Shown in pieces: positions 15,716 through 25,176 of a DNA stretch of 64,000 nt; positions within the stretch are counted from its first letter, which is position 1, and every line of letters begins with the position of its first letter. The position numbers and the translations under genes were made by a program. Source of the DNA: Candidatus Fermentithermobacillaceae bacterium (GTDB lineage Bacteria > Bacillota > Sulfobacillia > Fermentithermobacillales > Fermentithermobacillaceae); assembly GCA_018052475.1 (NCBI GenBank), contig JAGPNG010000002.1, forward strand, positions 1-64,000, read 5' to 3'. Under the pieces are notes generated by a model. That model saw only the letters and a program-made list of their open reading frames with translations, ran no database searches and was not told the DNA's origin.

Positions 15716-17029
15716 CTAAAGGTTGATGTAGCCCCTGTCGTTACAGATAGCTATGGATGTACCGAAAGGTTCGGACATTTTCTTTAGGTCAGACAGGATT
15801 TTCTGCGCTTTTTCACCTCTTGCCACCGCGGGCTTTCCCCTTTGCGATCTTGGCTTTTCATGGCCCAAGGAAATGGGGATAAGCTCAATAGTAGATAGTT
15901 TGTTGTCCTTAAAGTGAGTCACTGCGATGATGCTCTCCCAATAAATTGGGTCTCCGGGGAAGCCCGACTGGTCGTTGTTGCTTCTTTTATCGTACATGTC
16001 CGCAGGGGTGTCTTCGAGGGTAAGGCCAAACCTATCGTATATGTCCTGGGGGTGTTTGTAGACAAGGTCGTTTTGGAAGATGAAGTTCCCAAGGCTATAG
16101 AATATTGGCTTGCCCTTGTAAATCTCTATCCCGCGAAGAACGTGAGGGCCGTGTCCGATAAACATATCTGCACCCGCATCTATGCAGGCTTTGGCAAACT
16201 CGACTATGAAGTCTGCGGGAACGGTCCTATCCAACTGTGATTCGTGAGCGTGAAGAGTAAACAAGACCCAATCTGCTTGGCGTCTTGCATCTTTTATCCA
16301 CTTGGTTATCTCTTTTACATCTCCTGCGTTAGGCTTGGTTTCGATGCCCGGCATATCGGATTCTACGAAAGTAGCCTGGCCGATAGAGAGTTCCTTTTCA
16401 TCGTCGGGTTGATCCCATCCCATCTTCTTTGCCTGTTCTTTCGCTGCGCGTAGACCCAGAGATTCTTCTATCTGCCGCATGGCTTGAAACTGCTCGCTAT
16501 TTATGAGAAACCTTGTCTGATACCTAAGAGGCGATAGGCCCGGACGTCCCTGAAAGTCAGGTCTTGTATGGCCGGCTCTTCCCCATGGAGCAAAAGATGA
16601 GCTTGCGGATAAAAGTGCTACTCTGCCAAAGTGAGTCTCCAAGTAGCTGGGAGACCTCGCCTCCGCTAAGTTTTCTCCCACTCCTGCATGAATGATTCCT
16701 TTTTGGTTAAGCGTATCAGTAGTTATCCTCAATCCTTCGTAGGAATAGTCCAAGGAATGGTTATTTGCCCTTGCGACTATTTGGAATCCAGCCCACTTGA
16801 GTTCGTCTGCCAGTGCAGTAGGCGCTCCGGCGTAAGTGCCCCCGCTCTGAGCGGCAGGGATCCCTTTGAAATCATTTAAAAGTACCTCTAGGTTTGTAAA
16901 GCCCAGATCTTGCGATCTGATGATGTCAAAGGCCTCAATGAAGTCGGGTTCTTTGTAGTCAGATATCTTTGTTGTGATGAAAGAGTCACCTGTTAAAGCA
17001 ATATTGAAATCTCTGTGGTTATCTGTCAT
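15716..17029 (-). CDS. CapA-family protein (PGA_cap metallophosphatase-like)
   Basis: A 437-residue protein of the CapA family, named for poly-gamma-glutamate capsule synthesis but found in many bacteria without capsule genes. Family motifs in order: LTGDSFITT, FTNLEVLLND, ARANNHSLDYSYEGL, LHAHESQ, and IGHGPHVLRGIEIYKGKPIFYSLGNFIF; these supply the Asp, Asn and His ligands of a calcineurin-like metal site. No signal peptide is visible. I start at ATG 17029, with AAAGGAGGTG upstream on the minus strand; longer in-frame readings run into the divergent gene. No pgs/cap partners are nearby, so its true role is open. Confidence 0.88.
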   Translation of the reverse strand: MTDNHRDFNIALTGDSFITTKISDYKEPDFIEAFDIIRSQDLGFTNLEVLLNDFKGIPAAQSGGTYAGAPTALADELKWAGFQIVARANNHSLDYSYEGLRITTDTLNQKGIIHAGVGENLAEARSPSYLETHFGRVALLSASSSFAPWGRAGHTRPDFQGRPGLSPLRYQTRFLINSEQFQAMRQIEESLGLRAAKEQAKKMGWDQPDDEKELSIGQATFVESDMPGIETKPNAGDVKEITKWIKDARRQADWVLFTLHAHESQLDRTVPADFIVEFAKACIDAGADMFIGHGPHVLRGIEIYKGKPIFYSLGNFIFQNDLVYKHPQDIYDRFGLTLEDTPADMYDKRSNNDQSGFPGDPIYWESIIAVTHFKDNKLSTIELIPISLGHEKPRSQRGKPAVARGEKAQKILSDLKKMSEPFGTSIAICNDRGYINL

Positions 17030-17088
17030 ATAAAACACCTCCTTTGAATGATATTCGTCATATGGCGCCGGCTTCCTGCACTCATCGT

Positions 17089-17116
17089 TTGACCGGAGCG
17101 CTTCCTGAGTTATACT
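17089..17116 (+). promoter_or_regulatory. Sigma-A-type promoter for the lipoprotein hydrolase gene
   Basis: TTGACC (17089-17094), a 16-bp spacer and TATACT (17111-17116) stand about 45 bases before the start codon at 17163, between divergent genes. Confidence 0.7.
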
Positions 17117-17162
17117 AAAGATCGAGTATTCGGGAAATACTGGAAAGGGAGGGCGATGCAGC

Positions 17163-18602
17163 ATGAGATTTTCGCCGTTTGAGCTACCGTTTGACGCCAT
17201 GCTCCAACTTATCTTGGTCATAGTCCTTAGTTCAGCCCTACTGATTACCGGGTGCGCTCCGAAAGAACCCGGCGAGCCGGTTGGGACTCCGGAGGAACTG
17301 GAAGGAATTGCTCAAGAGTTCATGGTATTGACCTCTGAAGGTAAATATGACGATGCCCGTAAGCTTTTTGACAGCAAGATGAGCAAGGCAGTGTCCGTTT
17401 CACAACTAAAGAGTTTGTGGGAAGATCTTTTGTCTCAGGGGGGTGATTGGCAGAAACTAGAGGATGTAACGTTTGCCGAGGAATCAGGGTACAGAGTAAT
17501 CTACATGAAGGCGCTTTTTGAAAAAGGGTCGGTAGATGCAAAGATCGTCTTTAACAATGATGCTCAAATCGCAGGTTTATGGTTTGGGAGCTTTGTCTCA
17601 AGCGAGTACAGCCCCCCTAGCTATGCCTACCAAGACCTTTTTGTGGAAAAAGACGTCGTCGTAGGCGAGGGGGATTGGGTGCTTCCGGGCACTCTTACCT
17701 TGCCCAAATCCGCGTCGCAAGATAACAGGGTTCCGGCAGTAGTGGTGGTTCACGGCTCGGGTCCTTTGGACAGAGATGGAACCATAGGTCCCAATAAACC
17801 GTACAAAGATCTGGCGTGGGGTTTGGCTTCTCGAGGCATTGCAGTGTTGCGCTACGAAAAAAGGACCAAGCAGTACCAGGACGAGTTTACGGGCGGAAGC
17901 GCCGATGCAACAAACATGACGATCAATGAAGAAACCATAGACGATGCCATATCTGCCATAGTTTTTCTTAAGACTGTCGATGAAGTAGATCCGACCAAGA
18001 TATTTATTGTCGGCCATAGTCTGGGTGCTACGGTTGGTCCTAAGATAGTGCAGAAATGCGGGCATATCTCCCCTCCTGCTTCCGAGGGTGGGTCGCCTAT
18101 TGCCGGGCTAGTTATGATGGCAGCGACAAGCAGAAATCTGCTCGATGTCATCATAGAACAGGTTGAATACCTGGCGGCCCTAGATGGAAATGTGGACGCA
18201 GATGAAGCACAAAACGTAAATGAGGTAAGATCTTCTGTTGAGAAGATTAAATCTAGCCAATTGGCAGAAGGAGAATTTGTCTTGGGCGCTCCTAAGGCGT
18301 ATTGGGACGACCTACTTGCATATGACCAAGTTGAGACCGCGAAACAACTCACTTTACCGATTCTGATTCTTCAAGGTGAACGCGACTACCAAGTGACTCC
18401 GACTGACCTTGATATATGGAAAGAAGCGCTGCAAGACAAGTCAAATGTGTCTATAAAGGTATATCCTGACCTAAACCACCTGTTTATGAGCGGTTCGGGG
18501 AAGAGCAGCCCGAACGAATATATTGAACCGTCCAACGTCTCCCCCGAGGTTATAAAGGATATAGCAGAGTGGATAGAGTCAGCGTCTGCCACGGGCTACT
18601 AG
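17163..18602 (+). CDS. Secreted lipoprotein alpha/beta hydrolase with N-terminal DUF3887-like domain
   Basis: A 479-residue exported protein. A hydrophobic segment (LQLILVIVLSSAL) ends in the lipobox LITGC, so the mature protein is probably lipid-anchored. Residues ~40-125 look like the DUF3887 domain (EFMVLTSEGKYDDARKLFD). The hydrolase follows: VVVHGSGPLDRDG (oxyanion hole), GHSLGA (nucleophile Ser), LILQGERDYQVT (Asp) and PDLNHLFM (His). The layout resembles bacterial BAAT/dienelactone-hydrolase-type esterases. Substrate unknown. A good promoter precedes it and a short terminator overlaps its stop codon, so it is monocistronic. Confidence 0.88.
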   Translation: MRFSPFELPFDAMLQLILVIVLSSALLITGCAPKEPGEPVGTPEELEGIAQEFMVLTSEGKYDDARKLFDSKMSKAVSVSQLKSLWEDLLSQGGDWQKLEDVTFAEESGYRVIYMKALFEKGSVDAKIVFNNDAQIAGLWFGSFVSSEYSPPSYAYQDLFVEKDVVVGEGDWVLPGTLTLPKSASQDNRVPAVVVVHGSGPLDRDGTIGPNKPYKDLAWGLASRGIAVLRYEKRTKQYQDEFTGGSADATNMTINEETIDDAISAIVFLKTVDEVDPTKIFIVGHSLGATVGPKIVQKCGHISPPASEGGSPIAGLVMMAATSRNLLDVIIEQVEYLAALDGNVDADEAQNVNEVRSSVEKIKSSQLAEGEFVLGAPKAYWDDLLAYDQVETAKQLTLPILILQGERDYQVTPTDLDIWKEALQDKSNVSIKVYPDLNHLFMSGSGKSSPNEYIEPSNVSPEVIKDIAEWIESASATGY

Positions 18603-18610
18603 CCCTTTTT
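18593..18610 (+). terminator. Compact terminator overlapping the stop codon
   Basis: GGGCT-ACT-AGCCC followed by TTTTT. The stop codon TAG (18600-18602) lies in the loop and second arm. The stem is only five base pairs, but all-GC rich with an immediate T-run. Confidence 0.5.
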
Positions 18611-18692
18611 AGACAAGCGCAGAGTCCAGTTGTAGGCGAGTTTGGTACGATACGCAGACGAGAGCCGGATAAGATATCTGCAGAAACTCAGG

Positions 18693-18721
18693 TTGCAATA
18701 TCAGTCTCGGCATTATATAAT
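18693..18721 (+). promoter_or_regulatory. Promoter of the tRNA-tuf transcription unit
   Basis: TTGCAA (18693-18698), a 17-bp spacer and a perfect TATAAT (18716-18721) lie about 95 bases before tRNA-Tyr. A leader stem (CTTGC..GGCAACC / GGTTGC..GCAAG, about 18749-18783) sits between promoter and tRNA. Confidence 0.72.
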
Positions 18722-18814
18722 CGAACACGCTCCTAGAACTCTAGGAATCTTGCGAAGGCAACCCTCATCTTAGGTTGCGCAAGGCTAGAAAACATAGTAG
18801 TATAGAAGTTGTCA

Positions 18815-18900
18815 GGAGAGGTACCCAAGCGGCCAAAGGGGGCAGACTGTAAATCTGTTGGCGGACGCCTTCGCTGGTTCGAATCCAGCCCTCTCCACCA
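18815..18900 (+). tRNA. tRNA-Tyr (GTA)
   Basis: Acceptor arms GGAGAGG / CCTCTCC pair fully. The anticodon loop is CTGTAAA with anticodon GTA, there is a long class II variable arm, the T arm is GGTTCGAATCC, and CCA is encoded. First of three tRNAs leading into tuf. Confidence 0.97.
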
Positions 18901-18912
18901 TAAAAGTAACGT

Positions 18913-18989
<77 letters not shown>

Positions 18990-19008
18990 AATTCGCAGTA
19001 TCCATGGT

Positions 19009-19084
19009 GCTCACATAGCTCAGTAGGCAGAGCGCATCCTTGGTAAGGATGAGGTCACCGGTTCGATTCCGGTTGTGAGCTCCA
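19009..19084 (+). tRNA. tRNA-Thr (GGT)
   Basis: Acceptor GCTCACA / TGTGAGC, anticodon loop TTGGTAA with anticodon GGT, T arm CGGTTCGATTCCG, encoded CCA. It lies 113 bases before tuf copy 1, an old bacterial arrangement of tRNA genes with tuf. Confidence 0.97.
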
Positions 19085-19197
19085 TTTTAATGTTTTGCTT
19101 GCACAATATAGGGATATGTTTCTAAGATCAGGATAGAGACGAAGTTCGTAATATGTTCGGCATAAAAGAGTAAAGTCATACGAAGGGGGATTCTATT

Positions 19198-20400
19198 GTG
19201 GCTAAGAAGAAATTTGAGAGAACGAAACCTCATGTGAACATAGGCACCATAGGTCATATAGACCATGGCAAGACGACTCTTACTGCGGCAATAACGAAGG
19301 TATTGGCGAGCCAAGGGAAAGCTGACTTTACGCCATTTGACAAGATAGACAAGGCGCCAGAAGAAAGGGCAAGAGGGATAACGATATCGGTATCCCACGT
19401 AGAGTATGAGACGGACAAGAGGCACTATGCTCACGTAGACTGCCCGGGTCACGCGGACTACATCAAGAACATGATAACAGGCGCGGCGCAGATGGACGGG
19501 GCGATACTGGTAGTATCTGCAGCAGACGGAACTATGCCGCAGACAAGGGAGCACGTACTATTGGCGAGGCAGGTAGGAGTTCCTGCGATAGTGGTATTTT
19601 TGAACAAAGTAGACATGGTAGATGACGAGGAACTTTTGGAGATATCCGAGCTTGAAGTAAGGGAACTATTGGACAAGTACGACTATCCGGGGGACGACAC
19701 GCCGGTGATAAGGGGTTCTGCGCTGAAGGCATTGGAGTGCGGATGCGGTAAGCCGGATTGCCAGTGGTGTGGCCCGATACTAAAGTTAATGGAAGCGGTA
19801 GACGAATATATTCCTACGCCTGAGAGGGAAATAGACAAGCCGTTCTTGCTATCTATAGAAGACGTGTTTACGATAACAGGACGAGGGACAGTAGTAACCG
19901 GCAGGATAGAAAGAGGAATGGTGAAGGTAGGAGATCCCGTAGAGATAGTAGGTTTTTCGGAGAAGCCGAAGAGCACTGTGGTAACGGGGATAGAGATGTT
20001 CAGGAAGACGCTTGACGTAGGGCAAGCGGGAGACAACGTAGGATGTTTGCTAAGAGGGATCTCAAAGGACGAAGTAGAGCGAGGTCAAGTATTGGCTAAG
20101 CCCGGCAGCATAAAGCCACACAGGAAGTTTGGTGCAGAGATTTATGTACTGACCAAAGAAGAAGGTGGCAGGCACAGCGCATTCTTTTCGGGATACAGGC
20201 CTCAGTTTTACTTTAGGACCACAGATGTGACAGGCACAGTCACGCTACCTGAAGGGGTAGAGATGGTGATGCCCGGAGACAACGTAAGCATAGAAGTAGA
20301 ATTAATAGCTCCAATAGCGATAGAAGAGGGCCTAAGGTTTGCAATACGTGAAGGCGGCCGCACTGTTGCATCAGGTGTAGTCACCAGGATTGAGGAGTAA
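19198..20400 (+). CDS. tuf: Elongation factor Tu, copy 1
   Basis: GTPase that delivers aminoacyl-tRNA to the ribosome; 400 residues. G motifs are GHIDHGKTT, the switch I end RGITI, DCPGH, NKVD and SAL. Domains 2 and 3 follow, with [15 protein letters not shown] and [10 protein letters not shown]. It has an insertion near the end of domain 1 with four cysteines, C181-x-C183-x4-C188-x2-C191, which could bind a metal. GTG start. The protein is identical to copy 2 (37878-39080). By eye the genes differ only at the start codon, two silent sites (19269, 20302) and the stop codon. It is expressed after three tRNAs, separately from the str operon. Confidence 0.98.
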   Translation: MAKKKFERTKPHVNIGTIGHIDHGKTTLTAAITKVLASQGKADFTPFDKIDKAPEERARGITISVSHVEYETDKRHYAHVDCPGHADYIKNMITGAAQMDGAILVVSAADGTMPQTREHVLLARQVGVPAIVVFLNKVDMVDDEELLEISELEVRELLDKYDYPGDDTPVIRGSALKALECGCGKPDCQWCGPILKLMEAVDEYIPTPEREIDKPFLLSIEDVFTITGRGTVVTGRIERGMVKVGDPVEIVGFSEKPKSTVVTGIEMFRKTLDVGQAGDNVGCLLRGISKDEVERGQVLAKPGSIKPHRKFGAEIYVLTKEEGGRHSAFFSGYRPQFYFRTTDVTGTVTLPEGVEMVMPGDNVSIEVELIAPIAIEEGLRFAIREGGRTVASGVVTRIEE

Positions 20401-20432
20401 TTCAGTGCTAGATTTATTGCCGATGTATAGAA

Positions 20433-20462
20433 TTGACATAAGAAACAGGCGTGTGTTACACT
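20433..20462 (+). promoter_or_regulatory. Promoter for rpmG-tRNA-Trp-secE-nusG-rplKA
   Basis: TTGACA (20433-20438) with TACACT (20457-20462) at an 18-bp spacing, about 38 bases before the rpmG start codon. TTACAC with a 17-bp spacer is the alternative -10 reading. Confidence 0.6.
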
Positions 20463-20500
20463 CGGCTTTGAAAATCGCGCCGGGGTTGGAGGGAGACTAG

Positions 20501-20662
20501 TTGGCAAAAGGGCCGACCGAAATAATTACCCTTGCATGTCAAGAATGCAAGCAGCGTAATTACACTACCAAAAAGAATAAGAGGAACCATTCCGGAAGAC
20601 TTGAGCTTAAGAAGTACTGCAAGTTTTGCCGTACGCATACTGTTCACAGAGAAACGCGTTAG
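20501..20662 (+). CDS. rpmG: 50S ribosomal protein L33
   Basis: A 53-residue large-subunit protein. It carries two cysteine pairs (CQEC and CKFC), so this is the zinc-binding (C+) form. Sequence features typical of L33 are [19 protein letters not shown] and KKYC. TTG start preceded by GGAGGGAG. It lies in the conserved order tuf-rpmG-tRNA-Trp-secE-nusG. Confidence 0.95.
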   Translation: MAKGPTEIITLACQECKQRNYTTKKNKRNHSGRLELKKYCKFCRTHTVHRETR

Positions 20663-20735
20663 TCCCGCACGATTTGTGTAGCAGTATGTTTCCATGGTTT
20701 TCGTGGTTTTGCGGGGCTCGACAGCCCCAAAACGC

Positions 20736-20811
20736 AGGCCCGTAGCTCCAACGGTAGAGCGGCGGTCTCCAAAACCGAAGGCTGGGGGTTCGAATCCCTC
20801 CGGGCCTGCCA
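20736..20811 (+). tRNA. tRNA-Trp (CCA)
   Basis: Acceptor AGGCCCG / CGGGCCT, anticodon loop CTCCAAA with anticodon CCA, T arm GGGTTCGAATCCC, encoded CCA. It sits between rpmG and secE, the classical location in Gram-positive bacteria. Confidence 0.97.
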
Positions 20812-20836
20812 TAAACTTTCACGTTAGGTGAGATAA

Positions 20837-21052
20837 ATGAAAATTCTACAGTGGATAAAGAACCTTTTCGGCAAAATTGGCGGTTTTCTCAGAGAAGTCC
20901 GTTCGGAGTTAAAGAAAGTAATCTGGCCTTCGTGGCATGAGCTAAAGCTTTATACAAGAGCTGTGTTGTTTGCTATGATCGGCGTTGGCCTTGTTTTGTG
21001 GGGAACCGACGCTCTTTTGACTCTTTTAATGAGTTTCATCATTAAGAAGTAG
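20837..21052 (+). CDS. secE: Preprotein translocase subunit SecE
   Basis: A 71-residue single-span subunit of the SecYEG channel. An amphipathic N-terminal helix with FLREVRSELKKVIWPSWHE (the conserved WP motif) is followed by one transmembrane helix (about 42-64). The length is normal for Gram-positive SecE. It lies between tRNA-Trp and nusG; SecY is encoded in the spc cluster at 47935. Confidence 0.95.
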   Translation: MKILQWIKNLFGKIGGFLREVRSELKKVIWPSWHELKLYTRAVLFAMIGVGLVLWGTDALLTLLMSFIIKK

Positions 21053-21105
21053 AAATAAGGGAGAGATTGGGACCCAACAGAACGTGATCGAGGGGGTCCT
21101 TGTTT

Positions 21106-21660
21106 ATGGATACAAACTCAAGCGAAACCAAAGACAAAGCCCAGTGGTACGTTGTTCATACGTATTCCGGCTATGAGAACAAGGTTAAGACTAACCTGGA
21201 ACAACGCGTTGAGAATATGAAGATGGGCGACAAGATATTCGAAGTGCTGGTACCCGAGGAAGAAGAAATTGACTACAAGGAAGGAAAGAAACGAGTAGTC
21301 AAGCGAAAGGTGTTTCCGGGATACGTCATGGTCAACATGATTATGGACGACGATTCTTGGTACATGGTTCGCAATACTCCGGGGGTCACAGGATTTGTTG
21401 GACCTGGTTCCAAACCTATCCCTCTGGACGAAGATGAAGTTGGGATGATATTGAGGCGTACAAGCCCGGATGCGGCGCCTCGAGTTAGGGTCAGATTTAG
21501 GCCGGGACAAAGTCTCAGGGTGAAATCCGGTCCCTTCCAAGGAATGATGGGTACCGTTCAGGATATTATGGCCGATCGAGGCAAACTCCGACTGCTCATC
21601 TCGATATTTGGTCGGGAGACGCCGGTGGAGTTGGACTTCAATCAGGTAGAGGAAGTGTGA
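21106..21660 (+). CDS. nusG: Transcription termination/antitermination factor NusG
   Basis: A 184-residue RNA-polymerase-binding factor. The NGN domain holds [14 protein letters not shown] and the [11 protein letters not shown] segment. The C-terminal KOW domain holds [24 protein letters not shown] start at ATG 21106, eight bases after GAGGGGG; TTG 21100 is in frame but too close to that site. It lies directly before rplK, as in most bacteria. Confidence 0.95.
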   Translation: MDTNSSETKDKAQWYVVHTYSGYENKVKTNLEQRVENMKMGDKIFEVLVPEEEEIDYKEGKKRVVKRKVFPGYVMVNMIMDDDSWYMVRNTPGVTGFVGPGSKPIPLDEDEVGMILRRTSPDAAPRVRVRFRPGQSLRVKSGPFQGMMGTVQDIMADRGKLRLLISIFGRETPVELDFNQVEEV

Positions 21661-21670
21661 GGGAAGGCAT

Positions 21671-22093
21671 ATGGCTAAGAAAGTAAAAGCAGTAGTCAAG
21701 TTGCAGATTCAAGGTGGCAAAGCTACACCTGCACCGCCTGTGGGTCCCGCGTTGGCTCCTCATCAGGTAAACCTGCAGCTTTTCTGCCAGCAGTTTAACG
21801 ACCGGACATCTGGTCAGATCGGGACTATCGTGCCAGTAGTAGTCACGATATACGAAGACAGATCATTTAGTTTTGTCGTAAAAACCCCGCCTGCGTCAGT
21901 ACTACTCAAGAAAGCGGCTGGAATCGAAAGAGCCTCGGGTGAGCCCAACAAGAAGAAGGTTGGGAAGGTTACCAAGGACCAAGTCAGAGAAATAGCCGAG
22001 TTAAAGATGAAAGACCTTAACGCAGGGTCTGTTGAAGCTGCGATGAGGATGATTGAGGGTACCGCCAGGAGTATGGGAGTTGAGGTAGTCTAG
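21671..22093 (+). CDS. rplK: 50S ribosomal protein L11
   Basis: A 140-residue protein of the GTPase-associated stalk base. The N-terminal domain has [20 protein letters not shown]. The RNA-binding C-terminal domain has [18 protein letters not shown] and the terminal [10 protein letters not shown]. Normal length. It follows nusG by 10 bases and is followed by rplA, the classic L11 operon. Confidence 0.97.
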   Translation: MAKKVKAVVKLQIQGGKATPAPPVGPALAPHQVNLQLFCQQFNDRTSGQIGTIVPVVVTIYEDRSFSFVVKTPPASVLLKKAAGIERASGEPNKKKVGKVTKDQVREIAELKMKDLNAGSVEAAMRMIEGTARSMGVEVV

Positions 22094-22153
22094 TTCTATT
22101 GGGTAATTCTGTGGGAGGATTGAATCCGTTACTACCACTGGGAGGTTAGGGCA

Positions 22154-22861
22154 ATGCCTAAAAGAGGCAAAAAGTATATAGAAGCATCTAAACTTATAGA
22201 ACCGGAGAAAGATTATGAGCCTAACGAAGCGTTTGATCTCATTCCCCAGATTTCGTACGCCAATTTTGATGAAACTGTGGATATCGCCGTCAGGCTTGGA
22301 GTCGATCCAAGACACGCAGATCAAATAGTCAGAGGTGCGGTGGTATTGCCGCACGGTACAGGCAAAGAAGTGAGAGTCCTGGTGTTTGCGCGCGGCGAAA
22401 AGGCCAAGGAAGCTCAGGAAGCCGGAGCAGATTATGTAGGAGCGGAGGAACTGGCAGAGCAAATCCAAAAGGGTTGGCTAGAGTTTGACCGAGCAGTTGC
22501 TACTCCCGACATGATGGGCATCGTAGGGCGACTTGGTCGGATCCTTGGACCTAGGGGTCTTATGCCCAACCCGCGAACCGGAACGGTAACTATGGACATA
22601 GAAACTGCGATAAAAGAGATCAAGCAAGGCAAAGTAGAGTTCAGGACCGAAAGGGCAGGGATAGTCCACTCCAAAATAGGTAAGGTTTCCTTTGGCACTG
22701 ACAAACTACTGGACAATTTCTATGTCTTCATGGATGCAATAATCAGAGCGAAGCCTCCTGCGGCAAAAGGCCAGTATATAAGGAGCGTCACCGTGAGCCC
22801 ATCTATGGGACCCGGAGTTCCGATTAGTCTTTCAAGGCTTACTAGACCGCAGAATGCTTAG
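22154..22861 (+). CDS. rplA: 50S ribosomal protein L1
   Basis: A 235-residue L1-stalk protein, also usually an autogenous translational repressor of rplKA. The family signature is [21 protein letters not shown] around residue 125-145, followed by KAGR-like [16 protein letters not shown]. Normal length. ATG with GGGAGGTTAGGGCA upstream; 60 bases separate it from rplK. Confidence 0.97.
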   Translation: MPKRGKKYIEASKLIEPEKDYEPNEAFDLIPQISYANFDETVDIAVRLGVDPRHADQIVRGAVVLPHGTGKEVRVLVFARGEKAKEAQEAGADYVGAEELAEQIQKGWLEFDRAVATPDMMGIVGRLGRILGPRGLMPNPRTGTVTMDIETAIKEIKQGKVEFRTERAGIVHSKIGKVSFGTDKLLDNFYVFMDAIIRAKPPAAKGQYIRSVTVSPSMGPGVPISLSRLTRPQNA

Positions 22862-23040
22862 CAAGTATCGTTAGGTTTCGGATAAACTAAATAGCGTGAA
22901 CCTAAGACAGCAGGTGTGAAAACGTAATGGCCTTCTGTAGAAGGCCGCCTGCCGAGGTTAGACTCTTTCATGACCTATTTATGGAATAAAAGGGCCTATG
23001 CCTTCGGCAGGGCCCTTTTTGATGTGAGTAGGCGGTCGAG
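22862..23040 (+). promoter_or_regulatory. Ribosomal protein L10 leader RNA with attenuator
   Basis: The 5' leader of rplJ-rplL. The characteristic core AACCTAAGACAGCAGG...GCCTGCCGAGGTTAGACTC is at about 22900-22966, with an inserted GGCCTTCTGTAGAAGGCC hairpin. At 22988-23020, AAAAGGGCC and GGCCCTTTT flank an inner TGCC-UUC-GGCA stem and end in a T-run, forming a terminator. L10 (with L7/L12) binding is known to control this leader class in other Bacillota. Confidence 0.85.
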
Positions 23041-23055
23041 ATAGGAGGGATATTG

Positions 23056-23592
23056 TTGGAAAGCAGGCAGAGACGAGAAAAAGCTAAGGCGCAGGAAGAG
23101 CTCAAAAAGAGCATGGAAACAGCCAAGAGCGTGGTTTTCGTAGATTTCCGAGGTTTGTCCGTTCAAGACGACACAGTATTGCGCCGTAAGTGCCGGGAGA
23201 GCGGGGTTTCTTACAAGGTGGTGAAGAATACTCTGGCTTTCAGAGCAGCCCAAGAGCTTAACCTCGAGGGTATGGAAGATGTCTTCAAAGGACCTACGGC
23301 GATGGCCGCCAGCGAAGTCGACCCGGTGGCTCCCGCGAAAGTCTTGCGAGACTTTTCTCTTGAGGTTCCGGTAGTGAAGATCAAAGGTGGTGTGTTAGAA
23401 GGCCAGAGTATATCACCAGACAGAGTGGTCTTTCTAGCTACGTTACCACCCAGAGAGGTTCTGCTAACTCAGGTTGCAGTAGCTATGAACGGACCGCTTT
23501 CGTCGCTAGCAACTGTGTTGAACGCGCCTTTGGCGGGTTTGGCGACAGTACTTGGTCAAGTAAAACAACAAAAAGAAGAAGCACGAGTATAA
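23056..23592 (+). CDS. rplJ: 50S ribosomal protein L10
   Basis: A protein of 178-179 residues at the base of the L7/L12 stalk. The N-terminal RNA-binding domain has [36 protein letters not shown]. The C-terminal helix ([21 protein letters not shown]) holds L12 dimers. Two adjacent TTG codons (23053, 23056) can start it; I prefer the second, 6-7 bases after GGAGGG. Its expression should be set by the leader RNA just upstream. Confidence 0.96.
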   Translation: MESRQRREKAKAQEELKKSMETAKSVVFVDFRGLSVQDDTVLRRKCRESGVSYKVVKNTLAFRAAQELNLEGMEDVFKGPTAMAASEVDPVAPAKVLRDFSLEVPVVKIKGGVLEGQSISPDRVVFLATLPPREVLLTQVAVAMNGPLSSLATVLNAPLAGLATVLGQVKQQKEEARV

Positions 23593-23614
23593 GACCATAG
23601 GGAGGTCAATGAGA

Positions 23615-23998
23615 ATGTCTAAGATAGAACAAGTTTTGAATTTGGTAAAAGAGATGACGGTTGTAGAACTTGCAGAACTTGTGAAGGCGTTTGAAGAAGA
23701 ATTCGGCGTATCTGCACAGGCAGTTGTAGCAGCTCCTGTGGCAAGCGCAGGTGTGCAAGAGGCAGCAAAGCCTGCCGAAGAAGAAAAGACAGAGTTCGAC
23801 GTGGTCCTTACGGATGCCGGAGCGAGCAGGGTCGCTGTTATAAAGACAGTCCGCGAACTTACAGGGCTTGGTTTGAAGGAAGCTAAGGAACTTGTCGAAT
23901 CTGCTCCAAAGGCAATAAAAGAGAAGGTTTCCAAAGAAGAGGCTCAGAAAGTGAAAGAGGCGCTTGAAGCAGCCGGAGCTAAGGTTGAACTGAAGTAA
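23615..23998 (+). CDS. rplL: 50S ribosomal protein L7/L12
   Basis: The stalk protein that recruits translation GTPases; about 127 residues. The N-terminal dimerisation helix pair ([28 protein letters not shown]) is followed by an Ala/Pro/Glu hinge. The C-terminal domain has [19 protein letters not shown]-like [23 protein letters not shown] and KEKVSKEEA. Two ATGs (23609, 23615) follow GGAGG at 23601; the second has the better spacing (9 bases versus 3). A strong terminator follows, so rplJL is a separate unit. Confidence 0.96.
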   Translation: MSKIEQVLNLVKEMTVVELAELVKAFEEEFGVSAQAVVAAPVASAGVQEAAKPAEEEKTEFDVVLTDAGASRVAVIKTVRELTGLGLKEAKELVESAPKAIKEKVSKEEAQKVKEALEAAGAKVELK

Positions 23999-24014
23999 TA
24001 AAATCAGTCTTTCA

Positions 24015-24053
24015 AAAAAAGGGCAAGGTTGTTCTTTTCACTTGCCCTTTTTT
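24015..24053 (+). terminator. Rho-independent terminator after rplL
   Basis: AAAAAAGGGCAAG and CTTGCCCTTTTTT form a 13-bp stem ending in a six-T run, with a 13-base loop. The A-run on the other side could also serve a minus-strand transcript. Confidence 0.9.
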
Positions 24054-24136
24054 CTATTTGATGATAATTCTTACCATACAAAAGGTTCCTCAAATGAGAG
24101 GTTAACCCTAACTTAAGGTTTTTGGGGGTAAAAACT

Positions 24137-25156
24137 ATGGTCAAAATAGGGGTAGTAGGTGCGGGAGGTCTCGTAGGCGGGCGTGTAATAAGAATTTTCG
24201 AAGAAATGGATCTGCCTGATTGTGAATTCCATTTGACCGGTTATCAGAAGTCGGTCGGAAGAGTAGTTACGTTTCACGGACGGCCCCTAACTATCGAGAA
24301 GACGGATTCAGATGTACTGAGGAAACTTGACATTGTAATCTTGTGTACTCCGACTGAAGTATCTAGGGAATTAGTCAGACATCTCATTGGCGGTCCGGTT
24401 GTAATTGACACGTCTTCGGCTTTCAGAATGGAAGAGAAAGTACCTCTTGTTGTTCCTGAAGTCAATGGCGCGAGTCTTTGGGATCACGAGGGACTCATAG
24501 CCGGGCCTAACTGTTCGACCATACAATTGGTTATGAGCCTTTGCCCTATTGAGCGGGAGTTTGGTCTTTTCAGGGTGCATGTGAGCACTTACCAATCAGT
24601 TTCCGGGGCGGGATACAAGGCGATGCAAGAATTGAGGCAGACTTCCTTAAATAAACTGGTTTCTGATGATGTTGAGTTCTCTCGCGATTCTTCGGAATTC
24701 CCGCATCCCATAGCTTTTAACCTCATTCCGCAGATAGACTCTTTTGTCGATAACGGTTATTCTAAAGAAGAGATGAAGATGGTAAACGAAACCCGGAAGA
24801 TACTAGGCATTCCGGATTTATCGATGTCATGCACATGTGTGAGAGTTCCTGTTTTCATCGGCCACTCCGAAGCTTGTCTTGTAGAAACCAAAAGTGAACC
24901 AAACGTTGAGAGGGTGCGGGAAGTCCTAACAGCGTTTCCCGGTGTGACGGTTCTTGATGATCCAGCTAATCAAGTGTACCCAATGCCTCTTGACTGCGAA
25001 GATACCGATGATGTGTACGTAGGTCGTATCCGACGTGATCTCAGTTCGAAAAACGGAATCCTTTATTGGTTAGTAGCTGATAACCTTAGGCGCGGCGCCG
25101 CTACGAACGCATGCAATATTGCAAAAATGCTCATAGAAGATAGCAAGTTGCGCTAA
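24137..25156 (+). CDS. asd: Aspartate-semialdehyde dehydrogenase
   Basis: Reduces aspartyl phosphate to aspartate semialdehyde, the branch point to lysine/diaminopimelate, threonine and methionine; 339 residues. The NADP site is VGAGGLVGGRV, catalytic Cys126 lies in AGPNCSTIQL, and SVSGAGYKAM and RVPVFIGHSEA follow. I start at ATG 24137, seven bases after GGGGGT; TTG 24122 precedes that site. It pairs with dapA 20 bases downstream. Unusually, both lie between rplL and rpoB. Confidence 0.95.
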   Translation: MVKIGVVGAGGLVGGRVIRIFEEMDLPDCEFHLTGYQKSVGRVVTFHGRPLTIEKTDSDVLRKLDIVILCTPTEVSRELVRHLIGGPVVIDTSSAFRMEEKVPLVVPEVNGASLWDHEGLIAGPNCSTIQLVMSLCPIEREFGLFRVHVSTYQSVSGAGYKAMQELRQTSLNKLVSDDVEFSRDSSEFPHPIAFNLIPQIDSFVDNGYSKEEMKMVNETRKILGIPDLSMSCTCVRVPVFIGHSEACLVETKSEPNVERVREVLTAFPGVTVLDDPANQVYPMPLDCEDTDDVYVGRIRRDLSSKNGILYWLVADNLRRGAATNACNIAKMLIEDSKLR

Positions 25157-25176
25157 ACAAAAGGAGGCGTGGTCCT

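Noticed and set aside
15914-16240. 108-codon plus-strand ORF inside the CapA gene
   Set aside because: It is wholly antisense to a gene with clear family motifs.
19087-19554. Long antisense ORF opposite the start of tuf copy 1, repeated opposite copy 2
   Set aside because: Same sequence occurs opposite both tuf genes because the genes are identical; it is a shadow of strong codon bias.
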